Shown here: in pieces, positions 45,399-53,798 of the stretch
Position numbering within the stretch: the stretch's first letter is position 1
Layout of the letters: each line of letters starts with the position of its first letter
DNA from: Rhodospirillales bacterium
GTDB lineage: Bacteria; Pseudomonadota; Alphaproteobacteria; Micavibrionales; UBA1664
NCBI GenBank assembly: GCA_023898805.1
Contig: CP060260.1
Location: forward strand, 1,798,001 to 1,862,000
Direction of reading: 5' to 3'
Length of the DNA stretch: 64,000 bases
Program-made: the position numbers and the translations under genes
Notes under the pieces: model-generated
Databases searched by the model: none
The model's input: the letters and a program-made list of their open reading frames with translations, nothing else
What the model was told of the DNA's origin: nothing

Positions 45399-45461
45399 AG
45401 GGTATTATTAACAAAAAATCATGAAGAACGGGTGAAGCTTCAGTATACCTGTTTTTGCCCA

Positions 45462-45490
45462 TTGTATCCTCGGCAAGGCCAAGATATAGC
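45462..45490 (+). promoter_or_regulatory. Candidate gpmA promoter
   Basis: TTGTAT (45462-45467), 17 bp, TATAGC (45485-45490), 32 bp before the gpmA ATG. The region is more A/T-rich than the flanking genes. Confidence 0.4.
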
Positions 45491-45522
45491 GAATGACGAC
45501 TGTAAATTAGGAAAGAGCTGCT

Positions 45523-46146
45523 ATGCCCAAACTCGTTCTGATGCGCCATGGAGAAAGTCTTTGGAACAAGGAAAACCGGTTTACCGGGTTCAAGGATGTC
45601 CCCTTGAGTGAAAAAGGGGAGGAGGAGGCCATCGCCGGCGGCGAGAAAATGGAAGCGGCTGGCATGATCAACGACGAAGGCGAAAACATCTTTGGCGGCA
45701 TTTTTACTTCGACGCTGGAGCGCGCCATTTATACGACCGAACTGGCCCTGAACATCCGTCGTGACAATTTCATTATGGAGCCGGATCTGCGCGAACGCGA
45801 CTACGGTGACCTGACCGGATTGAACAAAGCCGAAACGGCGAAAAAGTTCGGGGACGAGCAGGTGCGCATCTGGCGTCGGTCCTACGACGTGCCGCCGCCG
45901 AACGGCGAGTCCCTAAAAGACGTGGTCAATCGCGTGCGGCCCTATTACGACCGCAAGATCAAGCCAGTCCTGCTGGAAGGTAAAAACGTCTTCATCGGTG
46001 CGCACGGCAATACGCTGCGCGCGATGCTGATCATTCTGGGGCTGCGCACGCCCGAGAACATCAACGAGGCTGAAATCCCCACCGGCGCGCCGCTGGTGAT
46101 GGAAGTCGACGCAAAAGGCGCGGTGACGAAGGAATACTACCTTTGA
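45523..46146 (+). CDS. gpmA: 2,3-bisphosphoglycerate-dependent phosphoglycerate mutase
   Basis: GpmA interconverts 3- and 2-phosphoglycerate in glycolysis. The 207-residue histidine phosphatase fold has the phospho-His motif LVLMRHGESLWNKENRFTGFKDVPLSEKG, SDL-equivalent TSTLERAIYTTELAL, RERDYGDLTGLNK with the catalytic Glu region, and the second His in FIGAHGNTLRAML. It is shorter than the E. coli enzyme (about 250) and corresponds to the short alphaproteobacterial form. It stands alone between minus-strand genes. Confidence 0.96.
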   Translation: MPKLVLMRHGESLWNKENRFTGFKDVPLSEKGEEEAIAGGEKMEAAGMINDEGENIFGGIFTSTLERAIYTTELALNIRRDNFIMEPDLRERDYGDLTGLNKAETAKKFGDEQVRIWRRSYDVPPPNGESLKDVVNRVRPYYDRKIKPVLLEGKNVFIGAHGNTLRAMLIILGLRTPENINEAEIPTGAPLVMEVDAKGAVTKEYYL

Positions 46147-46185
46147 TTTAAGACGGTCCGCGATCAGGTTGGGTCATGACAAAAA

Positions 46186-46231
46186 CCGTCATTACCTGCG
46201 CATGCGGGTAATCTATGGTAAGGAATGACGG
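46186..46231. repeat. Nested inverted repeat in the gpmA 3' spacer
   Basis: Inner stem TTACCTGC (46192-46199) with GCGGGTAA (46204-46211) around a GCAT loop; outer arms CCGTCATT (46186-46193) and AATGACGG (46224-46231) share two bases with the inner arm. A separate stem GCCCCGA with TCGGGGC lies at about 46256-46274. No T-run follows on either strand, so these are structured elements rather than clear terminators. Confidence 0.55.
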
Positions 46232-46316
46232 ATATCTGTCGTTCGACACAATGGATGCCCCGAACAAATCGGGGCGTGACACGTGAAAAATTACGTCAGT
46301 CTAAAAAGAAAACGCG

Positions 46317-46817
46317 CTAGCGCACGGCAAGGCGCGACTGGATCTCGCCCAGAAACACGGCCGTATGATACAGCATGTCTTGAATATGCCCGTTATAGGC
46401 ATGCGTTGGAAAGCGCGCCTGTGTCAGGGAAACGCTGCTCAGGCACATCTTGATGGCCTGTGCGCTCAAATCCTTTGTAGCGCAGTCTTTTTTCAAGGTG
46501 CTCAGCATGACCGCCCGCTGGAAATTGGCTTGGGGGCCGGCGCTGGGGAGGTGTTCAAGCGCAAGCATGACCCGGCGTCCGTATTCCGCCGTTTGATGCC
46601 ACACGGCAGAGGTGCATGCATCAATCTCTGCGGATGATCCTTGCGCTTGCTCCGGCTTGCTGTTCGCCGTGGGGGCCAGCGGTCTGCAGGCATCGAAAAG
46701 TTGCGCGCTGATCGCTTTGGGGGAAACCGAAATCCGGGGATGCCGGACCGTACCGGCCTGCGCCGTGGTTGCTGCGGCTATAAAGGCAACGGCGATAAGG
46801 GAGGGATATTTACGCAT
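46317..46817 (-). CDS. Small exported protein of unknown function
   Basis: No family recognised. Start at 46817 (MRKYPSLIAVAF) gives a normal signal peptide with cleavage at TTAQA about residue 21; a TTG three codons upstream is also possible. The mature protein of about 145 residues is helical and contains four Cys (DACRPLA, EIDACTSA, KKDCATK, IKMCLSS), possibly two disulfides. It is the last of five exported-protein genes (46317-49076) on the minus strand; the neighbour at 46863-47432 has a similar Cys spacing. Confidence 0.65.
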   Translation of the reverse strand: MRKYPSLIAVAFIAAATTAQAGTVRHPRISVSPKAISAQLFDACRPLAPTANSKPEQAQGSSAEIDACTSAVWHQTAEYGRRVMLALEHLPSAGPQANFQRAVMLSTLKKDCATKDLSAQAIKMCLSSVSLTQARFPTHAYNGHIQDMLYHTAVFLGEIQSRLAVR

Positions 46818-46862
46818 ATTCTCCAAGGTCCGGTTGGTTGTTATGGGTTTATAAGTGTTACC

Positions 46863-47432
46863 TTAATTGGGTGCGATAGTTTTCTTGTATGCTGCGCAGC
46901 GGCCTAAAAGCGCATAATCGCCCGTAACCGCGCCCTTGATGCAGGCGGCCTCCTGCGTGGCGGCTATGGCCGAGAACCCAGGTTCGCTGGCGATGGCGCC
47001 GCCCTGCGCTTCACCGAAATAAAGCGCGCCCGCGCATGCGCTGATACCAAACGCAAAGCTGCTCAGGCGATCTGCCGTGAATGGCGTTTTACTTTTGAAT
47101 TCGGGATCATACCCGTCCAGCACCGCGCCGCATTTCAGATGCGCTTCTTCGCGCCAGTAACCAAGTTTCGGGTTCCCCAGAATTTTTTCCGCGCTGTTGG
47201 TTGCCTCGCGAAATGCCAAAGCGGCCTTGAAAACTTCGTCACGAATGACGCGCGCGCAAGCGGCAAGGGATTGGGGCGCCATATCCGCCGCATACTTTGC
47301 GGGACAGGCCGCGGCATAACGTTGCAGCACGGCGCGTTCGCCGGCGTCGAATTTGGGCGCGGATTGTGCCCACGCGCCGGTGGCACCTGCGCAGGTCATG
47401 AAAATGGCGGTAAGGATGTTGCGTGGGCGCAT
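46863..47432 (-). CDS. Small exported Cys-containing protein of unknown function
   Basis: No family recognised. ATG 47432 is preferred over 47447 since AAGGAG lies six bases before it. A signal peptide with likely cleavage at GAWAQ (about residue 22) is followed by about 165 mature residues, helical, with Cys in AAACPAKY, LAACARVI, HLKCGAV, ISACAGAL, EAACIKG and GRCAAYK. The even number of Cys suggests disulfides in the periplasm. The conserved-looking VIRDEVFKAALAFREATN stretch is similar in style to the protein at 46317-46817. Confidence 0.7.
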   Translation of the reverse strand: MRPRNILTAIFMTCAGATGAWAQSAPKFDAGERAVLQRYAAACPAKYAADMAPQSLAACARVIRDEVFKAALAFREATNSAEKILGNPKLGYWREEAHLKCGAVLDGYDPEFKSKTPFTADRLSSFAFGISACAGALYFGEAQGGAIASEPGFSAIAATQEAACIKGAVTGDYALLGRCAAYKKTIAPN

Positions 47433-47503
47433 GCGTATCTCCTTCACATAACTGAAGAAAGGTATACGACAGCCAAACGCGGCACGTCAAATACGATCAG
47501 GCT

Positions 47504-47794
47504 TTATTCCGTCGGCAGGCTGATGCGCCCGATGGCGATGGCGTTGGCGGGGCGGGTGAAGATGCGGTTGGCGATGGTGCGCCTGACCTGCTGGCGTTCG
47601 ACAGGGCTTAGACGGGCGATGTCCGCGCGGCCTAATGCGCGCGTGTACGTGGCTTGCATCGTGCTGCGGTCATGTGTGGCAAGCGCGTTCTCGACCGTGC
47701 GCATGCTGTTCACGAAACCGGGGCACGGCTCCGACGCGGACGCCACCGAAACCAACCCGAAAAAGACAAGGGAAAATAGAACCAGACGAACCAT
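47504..47794 (-). CDS. 96-residue exported protein of unknown function
   Basis: No family recognised. A signal peptide (MVRLVLFSLVFFGLVSVASAS) is followed by about 75 residues that begin EPCPGFVNSMRTVENALATHDRSTMQ and contain a helical YTRALGRADIARLSPVERQQVRRTIANRI, ending ISLPTE. One Cys in the mature part. It lies between an exported Cys-rich protein and the first nuclease-fold protein. Confidence 0.65.
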   Translation of the reverse strand: MVRLVLFSLVFFGLVSVASASEPCPGFVNSMRTVENALATHDRSTMQATYTRALGRADIARLSPVERQQVRRTIANRIFTRPANAIAIGRISLPTE

Positions 47795-47843
47795 ACCTCG
47801 ACCCTATGCGATTCTTTTGCCGAGGCGAGGGGCAGGCTGTAAG

Positions 47844-48413
47844 TCATCCACGGGATTGATCAAGGCAATCCGCCGGACGGTTGTGTCGCCGCTGCGGCAG
47901 GTTGCACGCGCGCCAGTGCGCCGGTTCTTCGATGGGTTCGCTTCCATCGGCCCACAGCCCCGCGCGGGATTCGTGCGCCGCGCGCTCGTCATCCGCATAA
48001 GCGCCATGACTGTATCGTGCATAATCGAATGCCATGCCCGCACGCGCCATCGCGGACCCAAGATCCATGCCGTCCACGCTGCATCTGGCGACGATGCGGC
48101 GATAACTTTTCCCGTGTGGAAAGCAGGTGACGACGCGACCATCGATGATGGCGGCCAGTGCCGCGCGCGCCTGCTCTCCGCAAGGGGTGCCGCCGCAGCG
48201 CTGTTTCAACTCCGCTGCGTCGATGCCCCAAAGCCTGATACTGGCCTGCCCGATACGGATGGTGTCCCCATCATGCACCTGCGCATGGCCGTTTAGAACG
48301 GTGCCTGCGGGCGCTGTGCTGGAATATAGGAAAATGGATGCAACCAAAAGAAGAATCGGCAAAAGCAGGTACAGGATACCGATAAAGCCGATCATACGGG
48401 CATGGATTCTCAC
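47844..48413 (-). CDS. Membrane-anchored staphylococcal-nuclease-fold protein (paralogue 1)
   Basis: The 189-residue protein has an N-terminal membrane anchor (residues 7-33) and a thermonuclease (SNase) domain: HAQVHDGDTIRIGQASIRLWGIDAAELKQRCGG and YRRIVARCSVDGMDLGSAMARAGMAFDYARYS. The Arg, Glu and Arg corresponding to the SNase catalytic residues are present (SIRLWG, AAEL, YRRIV). The GTG at 48413 is given because it supplies Arg/His before the anchor; ATG 48395 is an alternative. The next gene upstream encodes a close paralogue, so a tandem duplication is likely. Confidence 0.88.
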   Translation of the reverse strand: MRIHARMIGFIGILYLLLPILLLVASIFLYSSTAPAGTVLNGHAQVHDGDTIRIGQASIRLWGIDAAELKQRCGGTPCGEQARAALAAIIDGRVVTCFPHGKSYRRIVARCSVDGMDLGSAMARAGMAFDYARYSHGAYADDERAAHESRAGLWADGSEPIEEPAHWRACNLPQRRHNRPADCLDQSRG

Positions 48414-48476
48414 CCGGATATAGTATCATTCAGTCGGTATACAAAAAGTAAAAATTCAATCAAAGGTTGTGCAGTT

Positions 48477-49076
48477 TTAGGGCAGATCGCATGTGGCGGG
48501 ACGCGCGCGCCCCCGCTGCGGCAGGTTGCATATGCGCCAGTGCGTTGGCTCTTCGAAATTCGCCATGCCCCACACGCCTGCGCCGTTGGTCCGCGCGGTT
48601 ATTTCGTCGGATGCATAAGCGCCATGACTGAATTGCGCGTAATCGACGGCCAGGCCAGCCTGCACCAGCGCGCGGCCGATATCGACCGATTGCGCGAAAC
48701 ATTGCGCGACAAGACGTTTATAGCGATCGACATCCTTGACCTGACATGACACGGGCTGGTCCGCGATGATCGCATTCATACGCTGCCTGGCGATTTCCCC
48801 GCAGGCCACCGCGCCGCAACGCTGTTTCAATTCTGGCGCGTCGATCCCCCATATGCGTACGCGAAGGGGCTTTTGCGGAAAGGCGGTGAATAGGCGCAGC
48901 GTGTCGCCGTCATAGACGACGGCCCGCCCGTGTAACGTCTTCCCGCGCATTTGTTTAAGTTCGGCGCGGCTGGTCGCGGTGTGAGGCGTGGCAGGACGTT
49001 TTTCGGTGCAGCCATACAGGCCGAGCAGGGCGCCGATGCCGGCGGCAAGGGCAAAAGCATTGGAAAAAGTGGACAT
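48477..49076 (-). CDS. Staphylococcal-nuclease-fold lipoprotein-like protein (paralogue 2)
   Basis: The 199-residue protein has a signal peptide ending LGLYGC, a plausible lipobox, and an SNase domain: GRAVVYDGDTLRLF, LRVRIWGIDAPELKQRCGAVACGEIARQRM and DVDRYKRLVAQCFAQSVDIGRALVQAGLAVDYAQFSHGAYASDE. The three catalytic-position residues (Arg, Glu, Arg) are present. It shares long blocks with the 47844-48413 protein (WGIDA-ELKQRCG, EEP-HWR-CNLPQR). ATG 49076 is chosen because the longer frame (to 49112) begins within the rpsO terminator. Confidence 0.9.
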   Translation of the reverse strand: MSTFSNAFALAAGIGALLGLYGCTEKRPATPHTATSRAELKQMRGKTLHGRAVVYDGDTLRLFTAFPQKPLRVRIWGIDAPELKQRCGAVACGEIARQRMNAIIADQPVSCQVKDVDRYKRLVAQCFAQSVDIGRALVQAGLAVDYAQFSHGAYASDEITARTNGAGVWGMANFEEPTHWRICNLPQRGRARPATCDLP

Positions 49077-49095
49077 AATATATATTCCTGAAACG

Positions 49096-49128
49096 AAAAA
49101 ACCCCGCGGCAACGATGCGGCGGGGTTT
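49096..49128 (-). terminator. Intrinsic terminator of rpsO
   Basis: A 9-bp stem AAACCCCGC (49099-49107) with GCGGGGTTT (49120-49128) is followed on the minus strand by TTTTTT. It starts nine bases after the rpsO stop. Confidence 0.92.
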
Positions 49129-49136
49129 GATACGGA

Positions 49137-49406
49137 TTAGCCGCGCAGGCCGAGGCTTTTGACGATCTCGTTATATTTGCCTTCGTTCTTGGCGCGAAGA
49201 TAGTCGAGCAGCGTGCGACGGTTCGACACCAGTTTCAAAAGGCCGCGGCGCGAGGACAGGTCCTTCTTGTGGATCTTCATGTGCTCGGTCAACTCCGCGA
49301 TGCGGGCCGAAAGAATGGCGATCTGGACTTCGGGGCTGCCCGTGTCTTTGGTGTCGCGCTGGTAATCCTTGATCAGTTTCGCCTTGGTGGCGGCATTATT
49401 CGACAT
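49137..49406 (-). CDS. rpsO: 30S ribosomal protein S15
   Basis: S15 binds the central domain of 16S rRNA early in assembly and represses its own translation in E. coli. The 89 residues fit the family: DTGSPEVQIAILSARIAELTEHMKIHKKDLSSRRGLL and NRRTLLDYLRAKNEGKYNEIVKSLGLRG. ATG 49406 is chosen because AAGGAG is six bases upstream; the ATG two codons earlier directly abuts AAGGAG and cannot be used. It ends the rimP-to-rpsO run. Confidence 0.98.
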   Translation of the reverse strand: MSNNAATKAKLIKDYQRDTKDTGSPEVQIAILSARIAELTEHMKIHKKDLSSRRGLLKLVSNRRTLLDYLRAKNEGKYNEIVKSLGLRG

Positions 49407-49421
49407 CGTCATCTCCTTGAT

Positions 49422-50339
49422 TTAGAGGTTGAAAACACGCTCCGGTTTGACCGTGCCCGCCTCGTACCGGACCATGGCCACCGCCTGTCCGTTATTAACG
49501 GCAAGGATGGGACCGGTCGGGTCGTCTGGCAGGCGGGCGGCATGACCCCTGGATATAAAATTCAGGAACATACCTTGCCGAAGCCGGGCTGCCTCCGCCG
49601 CGTCAACCGCCAGTGCCGGGATGTCGTCCAGCACGGTTTGGACGGGCATAAGCAAGCCCTCTGCCGGGGGTTCTACACCCCCTTGGGTAAAAAAGTCCAG
49701 CGGAATCGCGGCATCCAGCCGGAACGGTCCGACCCGTGTGCGGATCAGGCGGCTGACATAGCCGCACGCGCCCAGATGCGCGGCCAGATCGCGCGCCAGC
49801 GCGCGTACATAGGTGCCCTTGCCGCAAACCACGTGGAACCGGGCGAAATCGGGTGCGGATTCGACAAGCCGCAGGTCGAAAATGGTGACGTCCCGGGGCT
49901 TTATATCGGCGGTTTCACCCGCGCGGGCCAGATCGTAGGCGCGCTTTCCGTCGATTTTGACGGCGGAATACTGGGGCGGTATCTGGCTTATTTGTCCGAT
50001 AAAGGCGGGCAGGGCGGCTTCGATTTGCGTTGCGTCGGGGCGCACGTCGCTGGTTGCCGTGACCGCGCCCTCCGCGTCCTCGGTGCTGCGGTTTTCGCCC
50101 CATGTAATCGTGAAATCATAGTCCTTGTCGGCATCCATGGCATAGGCGACGGTCTTGGTCGCCTCGCCCAGCGCGATGGGCAGGACGCCGCTGGCCAACG
50201 GGTCCAGCGTACCGCCATGCCCGGCTTTTTCGGGCCGCAGGCACCGCTTGACCGCACCCAACGCGGGCGTCGATCCGATGCCCGCGGGCTTGTTCAGGTT
50301 GATCCAGCCGTCGAGCTTTATTTTTTTATGCTTCGCCAT
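49422..50339 (-). CDS. truB: tRNA pseudouridine(55) synthase TruB
   Basis: TruB makes pseudouridine 55 in the T-loop of tRNAs. The 305-residue protein has WINLNKPAGIGS at its N-terminus, the catalytic Asp in KAGHGGTLDPLASGVLPIALGEATK, QIPPQYSAVKIDGKRAYDLARAGE, and VVCGKGTYVRALARDLAAHLG, followed by the PUA-like C-terminal domain. It lies 15 bp upstream of rpsO; 73 bp separate it from rbfA, including a possible degenerate copy of a palindromic repeat. Confidence 0.97.
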   Translation of the reverse strand: MAKHKKIKLDGWINLNKPAGIGSTPALGAVKRCLRPEKAGHGGTLDPLASGVLPIALGEATKTVAYAMDADKDYDFTITWGENRSTEDAEGAVTATSDVRPDATQIEAALPAFIGQISQIPPQYSAVKIDGKRAYDLARAGETADIKPRDVTIFDLRLVESAPDFARFHVVCGKGTYVRALARDLAAHLGACGYVSRLIRTRVGPFRLDAAIPLDFFTQGGVEPPAEGLLMPVQTVLDDIPALAVDAAEAARLRQGMFLNFISRGHAARLPDDPTGPILAVNNGQAVAMVRYEAGTVKPERVFNL

Positions 50340-50412
50340 ATTTTATCCGCCATTGCGATCGACCGAAAGGAGCGCGGCAATCCAGGCATTGTCTGAATCG
50401 CTTCGCGGCGCT
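50340..50412. repeat. Possible degenerate copy of the GCAATCC palindromic repeat
   Basis: The rbfA-truB spacer contains CATTGCGATCG and GCGCGGCAATCCAGG, matching the words CATTGCGAGCG and GAAGCAATCCA of the element at 23294-23370, but the second arm is poorly conserved. Orientation is the same. This is a weak match. Confidence 0.3.
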
Positions 50413-50790
50413 TTAAGATTCGTCATGAATCTGCTGGATGATGCGCTCGATCTTGTCCGCCTCGTCGAAACTTTCATCGGCTTTGAAATTCAGGCGCGGG
50501 GTGAATTTCATCTTCATCTGCCGCGCGATATCGCGCTGGAAGGCGAAGGCATTGGCGTTAAGCGCGGCCAGCGTTTCCGCGATCCGCCGTCCGCCCAGCG
50601 GCATGACATAGACGGTCGCGTTTTTCAAATCAGGCGCGATCCGCACCTCGGTCACCGTGATCAGGCTTGATTGCATCAGCGCCGGGTCGTCGAACCCGCC
50701 ATGCTGAAGCGATGCGGAAATGACGTGGCGCATTTCTTCGCCCACGCGCAACTGCCTTTGTCCTGCTGGTTGTTTGCGTTGCCGCTTCAT
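50413..50790 (-). CDS. rbfA: Ribosome-binding factor A
   Basis: RbfA binds 30S precursors and helps 16S 5' end processing. The 125-residue KH-like protein has QLRVGEEMRHVISASLQHGGFDDP, LITVTEVRIAPDLKNATVYVMPLGG and FTPRLNFKADESFDEADKIERI, all family landmarks. ATG 50790 overlaps the stop of the unknown upstream gene (ATGA). The family normally follows infB directly. Confidence 0.96.
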   Translation of the reverse strand: MKRQRKQPAGQRQLRVGEEMRHVISASLQHGGFDDPALMQSSLITVTEVRIAPDLKNATVYVMPLGGRRIAETLAALNANAFAFQRDIARQMKMKFTPRLNFKADESFDEADKIERIIQQIHDES

Positions 50791-51116
50791 GTCTGACCTG
50801 TCATCTTCAATCCATGGCCGCTGCCGAAAGTGCGGGTGGAACGGAACCTGCCGCGCCGCAAAGCGCCGCATGGTGATGTTTGTGCATCCCTGAAGATCAT
50901 GGCGAGGTGCATGCCCCTGAATTGAAAATCAAAAAAATCCAGTTTCTTATTGAAAGCGTCCGCTAGGAACCTCTCAAAAACCTGCGCGTTCTCAGGGCTG
51001 GTCTTACCAAGAAGAAAAGCGACATCGGCCTGTGTTCCCGAAGGAAACTGAACTCCGAATTCGCGGACCTGATGCCACGACACTCGCCGGGCTATGGATT
51101 GAAATAGCTTGCGCAT
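50787..51116 (-). CDS. Unknown 109-residue protein inserted between infB and rbfA
   Basis: No family recognised. ATG 51116 has AGGGA about six bases upstream. The first 75 residues look like a folded domain (WHQVREFGVQFPSGTQADVAFLLG, ENAQVFERFLADAFNKKLDFFDFQFRGMHLAMIF), while the last 30 are basic and low complexity (CGALRRGRFRSTRTFGSGHG). The ATGA overlap with rbfA suggests the last part arose by extension to the rbfA start. Codon use is less GC-biased than in infB, which fits a recent arrival in a conserved operon. Confidence 0.6.
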   Translation of the reverse strand: MRKLFQSIARRVSWHQVREFGVQFPSGTQADVAFLLGKTSPENAQVFERFLADAFNKKLDFFDFQFRGMHLAMIFRDAQTSPCGALRRGRFRSTRTFGSGHGLKMTGQT

Positions 51117-51149
51117 ATAAATTCCCTGCGGTTTAGCTCGGGCTATGGT

Positions 51150-53678
51150 TTACGCCACGCTGCGCTGTTCGGCGATGACGTCGAAACATTCGATCGTGTC
51201 GCCGGGGCGGATGTCCTCGTAATTCTCGAACGCCATCCCACACTCGGTGCCTTCCTTGACCTCTTTGACCTCGTCCTTGAAGCGTTTGAGGGTCTTGAGC
51301 TTTCCTTCGTGAATGACGACGTCGTCGCGCAGCAGGCGCACCTTGGCCCCGCGTTTGACGAAGCCCTGCGTGACCACGCAACCGGCGATCTTGCCGACCT
51401 TGGTGATGTTGAAGACTTCCCTGATCTCGGCGTTGCCGATGAATTCCTCGCGGATATTGGGGCTAAGCATCCCGCCCATCAACGCCTTCACGTCGTCGAT
51501 CACGTTGTAGATGATCGAGTAATAGCGCATGTCCACACCGTTGCGCGTGGCCAGATCGCGTGCCTGCGCGTTGGCCCGCACGTTGAAGCCGATGACCATG
51601 GCCTTGGAGCCTGAGGCCAGCGACACGTCGCTTTCCGTGATGCCGCCGACGCCCGAATGGATGACGGTGATCGCCAGGTCCTCGTTGTCTTCATCGATCT
51701 TGCGCAGCGACCCGATGATCGCCTCGACCGAGCCGTGCACGTCGCCCTTGATGATGACGGGCAGGGTGACCTTGTCGCCCTGCTTGGCCGACGCGAACAG
51801 TTGTTCCATCGTCTGCGCGCGGCCTTGCGCCTGCTGGTCGCGCTTTTTCTTGGTACGGTATTCCGAAATGTCGCGCGCCTTGGCTTCGGATTCGACGACG
51901 ACGAAATCGTCGCCCGCGTCCGGCGTGCCGTTCAATCCCATCACCTCGACCGGCTGGCCGGGGATGGCGGTTTTGATGGCTTTGCCCTGATCGTCGAGCA
52001 TGACGCGCACGCGGCCCCATTCGGAACCAGAAACGAAAATATCGCCGGCGTTCAGTGTGCCCTTGTCGATCAGCACGGTGGCGACCGAGCCGCGCCCGGT
52101 TTCCATGCGCGATTCGACGACCGTGCCCACCGCGTGGCGGTTGGGGTTGGCCTTGAGGTCCAGCACCTCGGCCTGCAAAAGAATGGACTCCAGAAGGGTG
52201 TCGAGGCCTTTTTTCTGCTTCGCCGACACTTCGACGACTTGGGTTTCACCGCCCATATCCTCGACGATGACTTCATGCTGCAACAGGTCCTGCTTGACGC
52301 GCGTCGGGTTGGCATCCTGCAGGTCGATCTTGTTGATCGCGACGATCATCGGCACACCTGCCGCCTTGGCGTGGTTGATCGCCTCAATCGTCTGCGGCAT
52401 CACGCCGTCATTGGCCGCGACCACCAGCACGACGATGTCGGTGATGTTGGCGCCGCGCGCGCGCATTTCGCTAAAGGCCGCGTGGCCCGGCGTGTCAAGG
52501 AAGGTGATTTTTTTGCCCGAGGGCGCGGTGACTTGATATGCGCCGATATGCTGGGTGATGCCGCCGGCTTCGCCCGCGACCACGTTGGCCGAGCGCAGCG
52601 CGTCCAGAAGCGATGTCTTGCCGTGGTCGACATGTCCCATGATGGTGACGACGGGCGGGCGCGGCAGCAGGTTGGCGTCGGTATCCTCCGCGCCTTCGAT
52701 GCCGGTTTCGACGTCGGCCTCGGTCACGCGTTTCACCGTGTGCCCGAATTCGATGATGATCAGTTCCGCGGTATCCGCGTCGATGGTCTGGTTGACCGTG
52801 GCCATCACGCCCATTTTCATCAGCGATTTGATGACATTGCCCGATCGTTCCGCCATGCGGTTGGCAAGTTCCTGAACCGTGATGGCTTCCGGCAGGACGA
52901 CCTCGCGCACCTGCTTCTTGCCCGGATCGAGCTCCATGCTCTTGTTTTTGTTTTTCATGCGCGCGCGGCGCACGGAGGCGAGGGATCTTCCGCCCGTATC
53001 CCCTTCGAAATCGGTGCCCAGCGCCTGCGTCACCGTCATCCGGTTTTGCGCGCGCCACTCTTCCTCGCGCGAACGGCGGGTGTCGTTGTCGTTGCGGCGA
53101 TCGGTATTACGCAGCCGGTCGCGATAGGATGTCGCGGCGCCTTCGTCACCGCTGCTAACGCCCGGATGCAAATGGTCGCCGTGCGCGCGGCTTTGTGTGC
53201 GCACGATTTTCGACGCGGCCTCAAGCCGTTTGCTGCTGGCGTCCTGACGGGTGCGCTCGATGCTTTGCGCCTGTTCCAGTTCCGCCGCGCGGATGCGTTG
53301 CAGTTCTTCAAGCTCTTTTTCGCGCGCGGTGCGTACCGGCTCCATCGCCGCGGGGCCGATCTCGGCCGGGTCGGCGGCGGGCGCCTTGGGCTGGGCGTCC
53401 TTGTTTTGCAAGGCCTCCTGCAGGACGCGGGCGCGACGTTCGCGTTCGGCATCCGACAGATTGCGGGCCGACGCATCATCGTTGGTACGCTCGGTGCCGC
53501 CGCGCTGACGTCGCACTTCGACCGCCACCGCCTTGGTGCGGCCGCCGGAAAAGCTTTGCCGTACCTGTCCTGCGCTGGTGCCGCTGGTGCCGATGTTCGA
53601 CGCGACATTGCCCTTCAGGGACAAGGTCTTTTTGCCCGAAAGCGTCAGCTTGTTTTTGTCTTTTCCGTCCGTGCCCAT
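51150..53678 (-). CDS. infB: Translation initiation factor IF-2
   Basis: IF-2 brings fMet-tRNA to the 30S subunit and promotes subunit joining. The 842-residue protein has a long basic, Arg/Glu/Ala-rich N-terminal region (residues 1-340, with the LSLKGNV start and an IF2_N motif AITVQELANRMAERSGNVIKSLMKMG), then the GTPase domain: G1 MGHVDHGKTSLLDAL, G3 DTPGHAAF, G4 NKIDL. The C-terminal domains (GMAFENYEDIRPGDTIECFDV) are complete. No ylxR gene lies between nusA and infB, where most alphaproteobacteria have one. Confidence 0.98.
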   Translation of the reverse strand: MGTDGKDKNKLTLSGKKTLSLKGNVASNIGTSGTSAGQVRQSFSGGRTKAVAVEVRRQRGGTERTNDDASARNLSDAERERRARVLQEALQNKDAQPKAPAADPAEIGPAAMEPVRTAREKELEELQRIRAAELEQAQSIERTRQDASSKRLEAASKIVRTQSRAHGDHLHPGVSSGDEGAATSYRDRLRNTDRRNDNDTRRSREEEWRAQNRMTVTQALGTDFEGDTGGRSLASVRRARMKNKNKSMELDPGKKQVREVVLPEAITVQELANRMAERSGNVIKSLMKMGVMATVNQTIDADTAELIIIEFGHTVKRVTEADVETGIEGAEDTDANLLPRPPVVTIMGHVDHGKTSLLDALRSANVVAGEAGGITQHIGAYQVTAPSGKKITFLDTPGHAAFSEMRARGANITDIVVLVVAANDGVMPQTIEAINHAKAAGVPMIVAINKIDLQDANPTRVKQDLLQHEVIVEDMGGETQVVEVSAKQKKGLDTLLESILLQAEVLDLKANPNRHAVGTVVESRMETGRGSVATVLIDKGTLNAGDIFVSGSEWGRVRVMLDDQGKAIKTAIPGQPVEVMGLNGTPDAGDDFVVVESEAKARDISEYRTKKKRDQQAQGRAQTMEQLFASAKQGDKVTLPVIIKGDVHGSVEAIIGSLRKIDEDNEDLAITVIHSGVGGITESDVSLASGSKAMVIGFNVRANAQARDLATRNGVDMRYYSIIYNVIDDVKALMGGMLSPNIREEFIGNAEIREVFNITKVGKIAGCVVTQGFVKRGAKVRLLRDDVVIHEGKLKTLKRFKDEVKEVKEGTECGMAFENYEDIRPGDTIECFDVIAEQRSVA

Positions 53679-53798
53679 TCTCGTCCTTTTGGCCGAAATT
53701 CGCCAAACTTATATACCGTTATGCTGCAAACGCAAAGTATTTGACCGCTTTTCCCGCCCACCCCGGGCAGGGGCGGGCAGGAAAAACTATTTTTTAAA

